Shown here: piece by piece, positions 18,095 through 26,047 of the stretch
Position numbering within the stretch: position 1 is the stretch's first letter
How the letters are laid out: each line of letters opens with the position of its first letter
Assembly (NCBI GenBank): GCA_003141315.1
Contig: PLLP01000023.1
Span: 129,111-193,110, forward strand
Direction: 5' to 3'
DNA: 64,000 nt
DNA from: Phycisphaerales bacterium
GTDB lineage: Bacteria > Planctomycetota > Phycisphaerae > Sedimentisphaerales > Anaerobacaceae
Position numbers and translations under genes: made by a program
Notes under the pieces: generated by a model
The model's database searches: none
What the model saw: only the letters and a program-made list of their open reading frames with translations
What the model was told of the DNA's origin: nothing

Positions 18095-19333
18095 ATGACA
18101 ACGCACAATCAGATAACCCGAATCGAACGAAAATACGGAACGCCCTTTTACATCTTCGACGAAAAGGCCTTCAGGGGAAACTACGACAATATCGCAAGAG
18201 CTTTTAAATCCAGATACCCGAAATTCATACTTGCCTACTCATACAAAACAAATTACATACCGTATCTTTGTAAAATTATAAAAGCCAAAGGCGGATTTGC
18301 GGAGGTCGTCTCCAGGCTGGAATATGACCTCGCTATAAAAGCCGGCCAGGACGGACATAAGATTATTTTTAACGGCCCGGTAAAGAAATATGAGGATATC
18401 GCTCTTGCGCTGAAAAACAAAAGCACGGTCAACCTCGATTCTCAGACAGAAGTGGATTATGTTAAAAAATACGCCTCAAAAAATCCGAAACAGCAGATAA
18501 AAATCGGTATCAGGATAAACATAAGCCTGTCCGACAAAGCAGGACAGTCGCACATCCAGGAGAAATTACCTGCCGGCAGATTCGGTTTTCAGCCCGCTTG
18601 CATCGGCAGCATAATCGAGTCGCTCTCGAAACAGAAAAACATCACGATTAACAGTCTGCACGGCCACACATCAACAACGGACAGGAGCGTCTGGTGCTAC
18701 AAAATTATCACCGAAACACTGCTCGATGTCGCCGAAAGGTATTTTCAGGACTCAATCGAATATATAAATATCGGGGGCGGAATTTTCGGATATATTCCGC
18801 CAAAAATTCGGTGGATTGATACGCCGTCCTTTGACGATTATGCACAGGCTGTCTGCGACATCCTGAAAAAACACGACTGGGTAAAAAGGAAAAAACCTTA
18901 TCTTGTGCTGGAACCGGGCATCGCTATGGTCGCCAACACAATCAGTTTTATAACGAAAGTGGTGAGCAAAAAACGAATCGGTCGGCATATCTTTGTGACG
19001 GTGAACGGCAGCGCATATAACGTCAAGCCGACGTTCCACAAAATCAATCAGCCATACAAAATAGTCAAAAGACATCCTGCCGGAAAAATCGAAAAATATA
19101 ATGTAGTCGGCTCAACCTGTATGGAAAAAGATTTCCTGCTCACAGAGATAACCGATACGGCTCTTGAGCCGGGGGATTTTATTATGATAAATAACGCCGG
19201 CGCATATACGGTGGTTCTTACCCCGCCGTTTATCAATCCTGCACCGCCGATATTAGTCAGCCGGCAAAAAGGATACAAGGTAATCAGGAAAAGACAAACC
19301 CTGAAAGATATGTTCAGTAATTATCTGTTTTGA
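18095..19333 (+). CDS. Fold-type III PLP-dependent decarboxylase (DAP/ornithine decarboxylase-like)
   Basis: This 412-residue alanine-racemase-fold enzyme resembles diaminopimelate decarboxylase. PLP would form a Schiff base with K51 in AYSYKTN, the phosphate-binding glycines are in INIGGGIFGYI, the EPGIAMVA segment follows, and the second-subunit cysteine motif is GSTCMEKDF. It decarboxylates or otherwise acts on an amino acid. It lies inside the polysaccharide locus, between the initiating transferase and the GNAT/FkbH genes, so it is more likely a dedicated tailoring enzyme than the housekeeping lysA. The substrate is unknown. Confidence 0.78.
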   Translation: MTTHNQITRIERKYGTPFYIFDEKAFRGNYDNIARAFKSRYPKFILAYSYKTNYIPYLCKIIKAKGGFAEVVSRLEYDLAIKAGQDGHKIIFNGPVKKYEDIALALKNKSTVNLDSQTEVDYVKKYASKNPKQQIKIGIRINISLSDKAGQSHIQEKLPAGRFGFQPACIGSIIESLSKQKNITINSLHGHTSTTDRSVWCYKIITETLLDVAERYFQDSIEYINIGGGIFGYIPPKIRWIDTPSFDDYAQAVCDILKKHDWVKRKKPYLVLEPGIAMVANTISFITKVVSKKRIGRHIFVTVNGSAYNVKPTFHKINQPYKIVKRHPAGKIEKYNVVGSTCMEKDFLLTEITDTALEPGDFIMINNAGAYTVVLTPPFINPAPPILVSRQKGYKVIRKRQTLKDMFSNYLF

Positions 19334-19355
19334 AAACAAAAAAAACAGGCTGCCT

Positions 19356-19892
19356 ATGGAAGAAACAAAAATCACCGGCGATAAAATCCGGCTTCGAAAA
19401 ATGGGAAAGAAGGACCTGCCCGACAAGGTAAGGTGGTATAACGACCCTGAAGTTAATAAAACTCTTTTCCTCGAAGAACCGCTTGAGCCGGGTAAAACTC
19501 TCGAATGGTTTGACAGAATCAAGGATGATGATTCACGTATAGATTTCGTAATCGACGCCGCAAATGGTAAGCCGATAGGTCTGGCGGGACTTGTCAATAT
19601 CGACCGGCTGCACCAAACCGCTGAAATCTACTGTGTTATCGGCGAGAAAGACTGGTGGGGAAAAGGCGTTATGCTCGAAGCCGAGCGACTGCTGATTAAA
19701 CAGGCCTTTGAAAAAATGGGCATTGAGAAAATCCGGGCTTATGCACACCCCTCGAATATAGCCAGTATAATAACAATGAAAAAACTCGGTTTCAAAATCG
19801 AAGGTACGTTACGAAAAGAAAAAAAGATACACGGCCAACGAACGGATGTAATTTGTGCTGGCCTTTTGAAGGAAGAGTTTAAACCATTATGA
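19356..19892 (+). CDS. GNAT acetyltransferase (RimJ/RimL-like)
   Basis: This GNAT protein of 178 residues begins ITGDKIRLRKMGKKDLP. The acyl-CoA/phosphopantetheine loop is in KDWWGKGVM, and the typical NIASIITMKKLGFKIEGTLRKE lies near the C-terminus. The layout matches N-acyltransferases of sugar-nucleotide modification, such as PseH-like enzymes. The stop codon overlaps the next start (ATGA). The C-terminal two thirds closely resemble the third GNAT-type gene of this cluster (22310). It may transfer the acyl group made by the neighbouring ACP-based genes to an amino sugar (inference). Confidence 0.8.
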   Translation: MEETKITGDKIRLRKMGKKDLPDKVRWYNDPEVNKTLFLEEPLEPGKTLEWFDRIKDDDSRIDFVIDAANGKPIGLAGLVNIDRLHQTAEIYCVIGEKDWWGKGVMLEAERLLIKQAFEKMGIEKIRAYAHPSNIASIITMKKLGFKIEGTLRKEKKIHGQRTDVICAGLLKEEFKPL

Positions 19893-20284
19893 ACCTTCAT
19901 CATATCGCTTACGTCTGTAAAAACGTGAAAAAGAAAGCAAAATCATTTTGCGAGCAGTTCGGTTTCAAAATAATATCCGGGCCTGTTGTTGATAAATATC
20001 AGGGAGTTAAAATTCTCTTTATTCAAAGCGATGACGGCACAAAAATCGAGCTTCTCGAACCTTATGGGAAAAACAGTCCCGTTAAAAAATTCCTCGACAA
20101 AGGCGGCGGATTATACCACTTCTGCTTCGAGGTCGAAAATATCGAAAAAACGCTTAAAATCATAACAGGCAACAATAAGGCCTTTGTGGTTCGGCCACCG
20201 GCAGCAGCACCTGCGATTGGAAATAAAAAGGCCGCATTTGTCGTCACCGCCGAAAAAGATATTATTGAATTTGTCGAAAAATAA
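19889..20284 (+). CDS. VOC-superfamily protein (methylmalonyl-CoA epimerase-like)
   Basis: This 131-residue glyoxalase/VOC protein has two beta-alpha-beta-beta-beta repeats. All four metal-ligand positions of the methylmalonyl-CoA epimerase group appear to be kept: His in NLHHIAYV, Glu in IELLEP, His in LYHFCFEV and Glu in IIEFVEK. It overlaps the GNAT gene by four bases and precedes the FkbH-like gene by 18. It may epimerise or isomerise an acyl thioester intermediate. That substrate is inferred from the neighbours. Confidence 0.75.
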   Translation: MNLHHIAYVCKNVKKKAKSFCEQFGFKIISGPVVDKYQGVKILFIQSDDGTKIELLEPYGKNSPVKKFLDKGGGLYHFCFEVENIEKTLKIITGNNKAFVVRPPAAAPAIGNKKAAFVVTAEKDIIEFVEK

Positions 20285-20302
20285 CATCGTCGAGATTGTT
20301 AA

Positions 20303-22048
20303 ATGAAACTATCCGCAATTGCAAAAACATTAGATTCTAACGGCTGGCTCGCCTGCAGGCGCACAGCGGAACAAATCAGACAGGCCCTGCGCGATAACAC
20401 TATCGAAGATTGCCGCAAATTAAAAATAGCTTTTGTAAGCTCATTCACAATCGACCCGTTGATTGATTTTCTTATCGTAAAAGTCGCTGAAAATAATATA
20501 GCCCTCGATACTTACAAAGGCGATTTCGGCCAAATAAACCAGGAAATCCTTAATCCTCAAAGCGGCCTTTACAGGGCCAATCCGGATTTTACTTTTCTTG
20601 CAGCCGAAGCGGCAAGTCTCGATGAAAATCCGGTCCTCGCCGCAGAACAAATAATCAGGCTCGCAACTGTTTTCAAGAACAACTCAAAAAATATTCTTGC
20701 AGTATGCACCTTTATTCCTCAGCCTGGCTGGCCCCTGCATATTCTCGAATCAGAAAATGAAAAAGATTATCAAAAGGCCAACAACCTTTTAAAAGAGAAA
20801 TTCCAGGATGACCCGCAAATACAAATTTGCGAAGTTGACTCCCTCGCATCATATTTCGGATACCAGAATGCCATGTCGCCGGAAATGATGAGTATGGCAA
20901 AGATTCCTTTCAGTGAATCTTTTCTGGAACTGCTTTCGCTGAAAATAATGGCCCATATAAAAGCCGCCCTGGGAATGACCAAAAAATGCCTTGTGCTGGA
21001 CTGCGACAACACCTTATGGGGCGGGATAATCGGCGAAGATGGTATTGATGGAATCAAAATCGGACCCGACTGGCCGGGCAGGGAATTCGTCAGTTTCCAA
21101 AAGGCCGTCCTCGAACTATACAAACAGGGCGTTATTCTCGCCGTAAACAGTAAAAATAATTACGACGATGTTATCAAGGTTCTCAGGGAACACCCGTTTA
21201 TGGTTCTCCGGGAAGAGCATTTTGCCGCCATACATATCAACTGGAATCCCAAACCAACAAATATGCCGCTGATCGCAAAAGAAATTAATATCGGCACCGA
21301 CAGTATGGTTTTTATCGACGACAACCCCGCCGAAAGAGACCTGATGGGACAAATGCTTCCCGAAGTCTTCACAATTGAAATGCCTTCCAATCCGGGCCTT
21401 TTTGAAAAAACTTTAAGAGAAACCAATTTGTTTGCCAAAGCGTTTTTAACCGAAGAAGACGCCAAAAGAGGTCAGATTTACGCCGCACAAAGATTGAGAA
21501 ATCAGCTTCAGGAAAATACGCCCACTCTCGACGACTTCCTGAAATCGCTTGAAATGGTCGTATCCATCAAATACGCGGAACAAAAAGACGCCAAAAGAAT
21601 AAGCCAATTAACAAACCGCACCAACCAGTTCAACCTTACAACAAAACGATATTCACAAACAGATATAACGGCCATCATAGAAGACAAATCAAAACGAATC
21701 TACGTGCTTTCCCTGAAGGATAAATTCGGAGACAGCGGAATGGTGGGTGTTGCCATTGTCGATTGCGCGAGCGAAAAATGGCGCATCGATTCCTTTTTAA
21801 TGAGCTGCAGGGTAATCGGCAGACAGGCGGAAGATGCTCTCGTTGACCGGATTTGCAGAGACGCAAAAGAACAGCTATGCCGGATTGTCGAAGCTGAATA
21901 TATTAAAACTGCCAAAAACAACCTCGTAGCGGACTTCTGGGACAAAAACGGCTTTAAGAAACTTGTCTCTGATAATAATACGACTAAATACCAGCTGCCT
22001 TTGAAGGAATATAAACCGAAAAATCTCAAATATCTCAAGTTCGAATAA
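20303..22048 (+). CDS. FkbH-like HAD-superfamily glyceryl-ACP synthase
   Basis: This 581-residue protein has the full FkbH layout: an N-terminal SGNH-like region (about 1-215), a HAD-IIIC phosphatase core starting DCDNTLWGG (residues 233-241) with IDDNPAERDLM further on, and a C-terminal GNAT-like domain with QLTNRTNQFNLTTKRY. FkbH enzymes take 1,3-bisphosphoglycerate, dephosphorylate it and load the glyceryl group on an acyl carrier protein, as in methoxymalonyl-ACP synthesis. A carrier protein follows after five bases and a 3-hydroxyacyl-CoA dehydrogenase (the FkbK role) comes soon after, so the same chemistry is likely here. Confidence 0.88.
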   Translation: MKLSAIAKTLDSNGWLACRRTAEQIRQALRDNTIEDCRKLKIAFVSSFTIDPLIDFLIVKVAENNIALDTYKGDFGQINQEILNPQSGLYRANPDFTFLAAEAASLDENPVLAAEQIIRLATVFKNNSKNILAVCTFIPQPGWPLHILESENEKDYQKANNLLKEKFQDDPQIQICEVDSLASYFGYQNAMSPEMMSMAKIPFSESFLELLSLKIMAHIKAALGMTKKCLVLDCDNTLWGGIIGEDGIDGIKIGPDWPGREFVSFQKAVLELYKQGVILAVNSKNNYDDVIKVLREHPFMVLREEHFAAIHINWNPKPTNMPLIAKEINIGTDSMVFIDDNPAERDLMGQMLPEVFTIEMPSNPGLFEKTLRETNLFAKAFLTEEDAKRGQIYAAQRLRNQLQENTPTLDDFLKSLEMVVSIKYAEQKDAKRISQLTNRTNQFNLTTKRYSQTDITAIIEDKSKRIYVLSLKDKFGDSGMVGVAIVDCASEKWRIDSFLMSCRVIGRQAEDALVDRICRDAKEQLCRIVEAEYIKTAKNNLVADFWDKNGFKKLVSDNNTTKYQLPLKEYKPKNLKYLKFE

Positions 22049-22053
22049 ACAAT

Positions 22054-22302
22054 ATGCACAAAAAACTGGAAAAAATATTCAATCGCGCCTTCGGTATCGA
22101 CAAAATCAACAATTCCACGTCAATAGATAACGTCGACGGCTGGGATTCAATGGCGCACGTTGCACTGATTATGGAACTGCAAAAAGAATTCAGAGTAAGT
22201 ATTTCTCCCGCGGATGCCATTGAGCTTACGAGCGTGGAAAAAATAATTCAATACCTTGAAGAAAATGCTGTCGGGGATTTAAAGAAGAAGCCCAGGGACT
22301 AA
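22054..22302 (+). CDS. Acyl carrier protein
   Basis: This 82-residue four-helix carrier protein carries the phosphopantetheine attachment serine S32 in VDGWDSMAHV. The downstream FRVSISPADAIELTSVEKIIQYLEE is the usual helix II to III region. Its position directly after the FkbH-like gene makes it the likely acceptor of the glyceryl group (FkbJ role). It is the only carrier protein in the window. Confidence 0.92.
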   Translation: MHKKLEKIFNRAFGIDKINNSTSIDNVDGWDSMAHVALIMELQKEFRVSISPADAIELTSVEKIIQYLEENAVGDLKKKPRD

Positions 22303-22309
22303 TTCTGTT

Positions 22310-22863
22310 ATGTTAAAGGCAACCAATATCAGCATTTCTTCTAACTCCGCCGGTGTGCAAATCAGGCAGCTTCGTGTCGAAGATGCCCGGCAGGTCGCCG
22401 AACTGCACATAACTGGTATACAAACGGGATTTATCAGTTCGCTGGGCATTGATTTTGTGACAGCCGTTTATCAGGCAATTGCAAAAATCAAGAACGACGA
22501 TACACGAAGGGATTTTGTCATCGAAAACAAAGACGGCCAGCCGATTGGCATTATAGGACTTGTAAAAATAGACGATATTAACAAAACAGCAGAATGTTAC
22601 TGCGTTATCAGCGAAAGGGATTTTTGGGGTAAAGGGATTGCCTCTATTGCTCATTCGATGATAATAGAATGGGTGTTCGACGCTTTGGGGCTTGAAAAAA
22701 TCTGGGCAGAGATAAGGCCGGAAAATATTGCGATAAGAAAGTTGTGGAAAAACTCGGTTTCCGGTATAAAGGTGTCCTGAGAAAAGAAAGATATATCAAG
22801 GGTAAAAGAGAAGATGTCCTTCGGATAGTACTTTTACTACAGGAATTTAAGAAAGCTTGTTAG
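22310..22863 (+). pseudogene. Frameshifted GNAT acetyltransferase with a chimera-like composition
   Basis: The first frame ends at 22780 with an abnormal tail (RKLWKNSVSGIKVS). Shifting by one base near 22737 restores a canonical GNAT C-terminus (KVVEKLGFRYKGVLRKERY, then KGKREDVLRIVLLLQEF) to the stop at 22861-22863. One extra A in the run around 22737-22742 would repair it. The first 58 residues resemble the GNAT at 25412 (IRQLRVEDARQVAELH against IRELRPEDAREAAKLH). From RRDFV onward it resembles the GNAT at 19356 (YCVISERDFWGKG against YCVIGEKDWWGKG). Either a true frameshift or a sequencing error in a homopolymer is possible. Confidence 0.7.
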
Positions 22864-22879
22864 GGAAAATTAGGCTAAA

Positions 22880-24163
22880 ATGGGATTAGACATAAAGAGC
22901 GTTGCAGTAATAGGAGCCGGCGGAAAGATTGGAAGCCTGACAGGGGGGATTTGTGCGCAGGAGGGCTTGAGAGTCTATTATTTAAGCCGCTCGCTTGAAC
23001 ACGCCAAAAAGGGGCTGAACAGGGCAATCGAACAGGCCCGTTCGGAGGTGATTGCAGATAATATAATCTGTGGCGATTATGATTCAATGCTCGCAAAAAC
23101 CATACCTTATGCAGATTGGGTAATCGAGGCAGTTGCGGAGGACGGAAACATCAAACGGCAGATGTATGCAAAGATTGAGCCTTATCTTCAGCCGAACGTA
23201 ATAATAAGCACCACTACTTCGAGCCTTCCTCTTGACAGCCTGACGGAGGGCAGGAGCAAAATCTTCAGAAAAAATTTCCTGTCTACGCATTTTTACAATC
23301 CGCCGGGAAAGATGTTTGCCTGTGAGATAGCGGCGACTGATTCTACCGACAAGGGCATCTATAATTTTATGAAGGATTTCCTGCATCAAAGACTTGGCAG
23401 GGTTGTTGTGCCGACGAAAAATTTGGAAGGTTTTGCCGGCAACAGGATTGCCTTTTTGCTATTCAACAAGATTACTCAGCTCGCCTTGGAATATGGAACC
23501 GAGATGATGGATTATCTCATAGGCCCATATACCGGCCGACTTATGCCGCCCCTTGCGACTATCGACCTTGTTGGTCTCGATATACACAAGGCAATCGTCA
23601 ACAGCCTGCATATAAACACAAACGACGAAATGCACGACTTTTTTGTTCTGCCTGCCTTTATCGATATGATGATTAAAAACGGGCTTTTGGGCAACAAGGC
23701 GGGGTCGGGCTTTTATAAAAAACTTGAAGGCGGCAGAATATTGTATTACGACCCTGCCAGCGGTGATTACATACCAGCCGTGCAGCCACACCTTGTTTTC
23801 GTCGAGCAGGCAAAGCACCTGATTCGTCTTGGAATGTACAGGGAGGCTTTCGAGATAGTCAAAAACGCCCATGAAAAAGAGGCCGATATAGTCAGGGACA
23901 TCTTATACACTTATGTCGCCTATTCATACAACCGCATAGGTGAAGTCACCGACGAACAATTTGGTATCGACGGGATTGATTCCGTTATGTCGAGCGGTTT
24001 TCACTGGGCCTGCCCGAGCCTGATGCTTAACCTGCTGGGCGGCGCGGAAGAGACGGCAGAAAAAATGCTGGAATTAGGCCTTAAAGTGCCGGACAGGCTC
24101 TACAATAAAACGGACACGATGCTTCAGATTCTCGATTCCGGAAAATACTTTGTTGCCCTTTAG
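22880..24163 (+). CDS. 3-hydroxyacyl-CoA/ACP dehydrogenase (FkbK/HADH family)
   Basis: This 427-residue protein has an NAD-binding Rossmann motif GAGGKIG (residues 12-18). The catalytic histidine H137 is in LSTHFYNPPGKMF and a Ser/Thr-rich loop STTTSSLPL is present. The two C-terminal helical domains of 3-hydroxyacyl-CoA dehydrogenases follow, with NKAGSGFYKK. It oxidises a 3-hydroxyacyl thioester to the 3-keto form. Next to an FkbH-like enzyme and carrier protein, a glyceryl-ACP-derived substrate is plausible, as for FkbK. No enoyl-CoA hydratase domain is fused, unlike FadB. Confidence 0.85.
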   Translation: MGLDIKSVAVIGAGGKIGSLTGGICAQEGLRVYYLSRSLEHAKKGLNRAIEQARSEVIADNIICGDYDSMLAKTIPYADWVIEAVAEDGNIKRQMYAKIEPYLQPNVIISTTTSSLPLDSLTEGRSKIFRKNFLSTHFYNPPGKMFACEIAATDSTDKGIYNFMKDFLHQRLGRVVVPTKNLEGFAGNRIAFLLFNKITQLALEYGTEMMDYLIGPYTGRLMPPLATIDLVGLDIHKAIVNSLHINTNDEMHDFFVLPAFIDMMIKNGLLGNKAGSGFYKKLEGGRILYYDPASGDYIPAVQPHLVFVEQAKHLIRLGMYREAFEIVKNAHEKEADIVRDILYTYVAYSYNRIGEVTDEQFGIDGIDSVMSSGFHWACPSLMLNLLGGAEETAEKMLELGLKVPDRLYNKTDTMLQILDSGKYFVAL

Positions 24164-24180
24164 TGCGTTCGAGGAAGGAT

Positions 24181-25419
24181 ATGGATAAAAAGGCAGTATA
24201 TATTCTCGGCGGTTACCAGACAGATTTTGCCCGCAACTGGTCGAGGGAGAATAAGCATATCTCTGCTATGATGCGGGAGGCCTTTCAGGGTGCTTCATAT
24301 CAGGCGAAGATTGCCCCTGCCGAAATTGATGCTGCTTTTGTTGGCAATTTTGCATCAGAGCTTTACTGCAATCAGGGTCATCTGGGTGCTTTTTTTGCCG
24401 ACCTTGATTCAGCATTAGTCGGGCTGCCGACCTGCCGTTTCGAGGCTGCCTGTGCCTCCGGCGGCGTGGCTATTCTGTCGGCAATGGCCTATATCAAGGC
24501 TGGTATATATGATTTGATTTTCGTCATAGGTATCGAGCAGATGAAGACCGTAACGCCCCTTGAAGGAGGTCGTTTTCTTGGCGCCGCCGCCTGGTACGAA
24601 AAAGAATGCCAGGGCATCGATTTTCCTTTTCCGAAACTTTTTGGCAAGCTCGGCGACGAGTATGACAAAAGATACGGCCTTGATGACAAATACCTCGCAA
24701 GAATCGCACAGATAAATTATTCCAACGCGAAGAAGAATCCGAAAGCCCAGGCCAGAGACTGGTTTATGAGCTTTGAACACGCAAAAACTATCGGCAAATA
24801 CAACTGCACAGTCAGCGGCAGGATAAAAGTTACCGACTGTTCGCAGGTAACCGATGGTGCTGTCGGACTTTTTATCGCATCGGAAAAGTTTGCTTCTGAA
24901 TACGCAAGAAAAACTAATACACTGCTGGAGAAGATGCCGCGTATTCTCGGGTGGGGACATACCACAACTCATATCGAATTTGAAGAGAAGATAGCGGACT
25001 CTGCCAGCGACGAATTTGTCCTGCCCTGGACCCGCAGGGCGATTACCGATGCCTTCAAACGTGCATCGATTAAGGACTGCTGGGACGTCGACCTCATAGA
25101 AACTCACGATTGTTTTACAACTTCCGAGTATATGGCGATAGACCATTTCGGCCTGACAAAGCCGGGCGAATCCTGGAAGGCAATCGAAGAAGGTATAATA
25201 GAAATACCAGGTAAGCTGCCGATAAATCCGTCGGGCGGTCTGATAGGCTGCGGGCATCCTGTTGGAGCAACAGGTGTAAGACAACTGCTCGATGTCTATA
25301 AGCAGGTTACCGGCAGTGCCGGCGAATATCAGGTCGATGGTGCTAAAAAAGGTGCAACACTGAATATCGGCGGAACCGCGGCTACAAATGTGTGCATTAT
25401 CATAGGTTCTTATGACTAA
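24181..25419 (+). CDS. SCP2-like thiolase / acetyl-CoA acyltransferase
   Basis: This is a thiolase-fold enzyme of 412 residues. The acylated cysteine is C91 in EAACASGGVAIL. The C-terminal elements HDCFTTSEYMAIDHFGL, NPSGGLIGCGHPVGATG and GGTAATN are all present and belong to the SCP2-thiolase-like group. It could condense or cleave a beta-ketoacyl thioester. Directly after a 3-hydroxyacyl dehydrogenase this suggests chain extension or trimming of the acyl group. The ATG at 24181 follows GAGGAAGG and is preferred over a GTG at 24163 that overlaps the previous stop. Confidence 0.87.
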   Translation: MDKKAVYILGGYQTDFARNWSRENKHISAMMREAFQGASYQAKIAPAEIDAAFVGNFASELYCNQGHLGAFFADLDSALVGLPTCRFEAACASGGVAILSAMAYIKAGIYDLIFVIGIEQMKTVTPLEGGRFLGAAAWYEKECQGIDFPFPKLFGKLGDEYDKRYGLDDKYLARIAQINYSNAKKNPKAQARDWFMSFEHAKTIGKYNCTVSGRIKVTDCSQVTDGAVGLFIASEKFASEYARKTNTLLEKMPRILGWGHTTTHIEFEEKIADSASDEFVLPWTRRAITDAFKRASIKDCWDVDLIETHDCFTTSEYMAIDHFGLTKPGESWKAIEEGIIEIPGKLPINPSGGLIGCGHPVGATGVRQLLDVYKQVTGSAGEYQVDGAKKGATLNIGGTAATNVCIIIGSYD

Positions 25420-26047
25420 TGTTTTACCGAATGACAGCGAAGTGCATATCAGGGAACTGAGGCCCGAAGATGCCCGGGAAGCAGCCAAACTTCACATATC
25501 AGGAATTCCAACGAGTTTTATTGGTTCTCTCGGTCTTGACTTTGTGACGGCCTTATACGAAGCGATTGCAACAAGTAATTATGGTTACGGCTTCGTCGCC
25601 GAGACTGACGGCAGGATAGTCGGTTTTGCAACCTTTGCGACGAATTTAAACGCCCTGTATAAGTCCGTCATCATTCACAAGGGTCCGCGCCTTGCCTTTT
25701 CTCTGGCAGTGAAGATGTTCTCTTTTAGCAGGATAAAGAAGGTATTGGAGACGCTGTTTTATCCTGCCCGGATAAAGAAAATGAACCTGCCTGAAGCAGA
25801 GTTCCTTTCGATGGTAATTATCGAAGAAGCCAGAGGCAAGGGCCTGGCGACACAAATGGTCAGGAAAGGTTTTACCGAGGCGGCAGCGCGGGGAATAGAA
25901 AAACTGAAAATCCTTGCAGCCTTTGATATAAGGCCGATAAATGCCATGTATGAAAAGTTCGGATTCACTCTTGTCGGCCGGATAGAAAATCACGGTATCT
26001 TAAGCAATGTTTACGTCGCCGACACTAATCACTTCGGGAACTGTTGA
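25412..26047 (+). CDS. GNAT acetyltransferase
   Basis: This GNAT protein of 211 residues begins with VHIRELRPEDAREAAKLHISGIPTSFIGSLG. It has the acyl-CoA loop in EEARGKGLATQMV (motif A) and the C-terminal RPINAMYEKFGFTLVGRIENHG. It overlaps the thiolase gene by eight bases, so it is coupled to it. Its N-terminal 50 residues match those of the frameshifted GNAT at 22310. A 50-residue insertion between strands (about 70-125) sets it apart from the other two acetyltransferases. The acceptor is unknown. Confidence 0.8.
   Translation: MTNVLPNDSEVHIRELRPEDAREAAKLHISGIPTSFIGSLGLDFVTALYEAIATSNYGYGFVAETDGRIVGFATFATNLNALYKSVIIHKGPRLAFSLAVKMFSFSRIKKVLETLFYPARIKKMNLPEAEFLSMVIIEEARGKGLATQMVRKGFTEAAARGIEKLKILAAFDIRPINAMYEKFGFTLVGRIENHGILSNVYVADTNHFGNC

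Noticed and set aside
24415-25488. A 357-codon frame on the minus strand opposite the thiolase gene
   Set aside because: It lies entirely antisense to a gene with complete thiolase motifs and has no recognisable domain. It is a codon-bias shadow.
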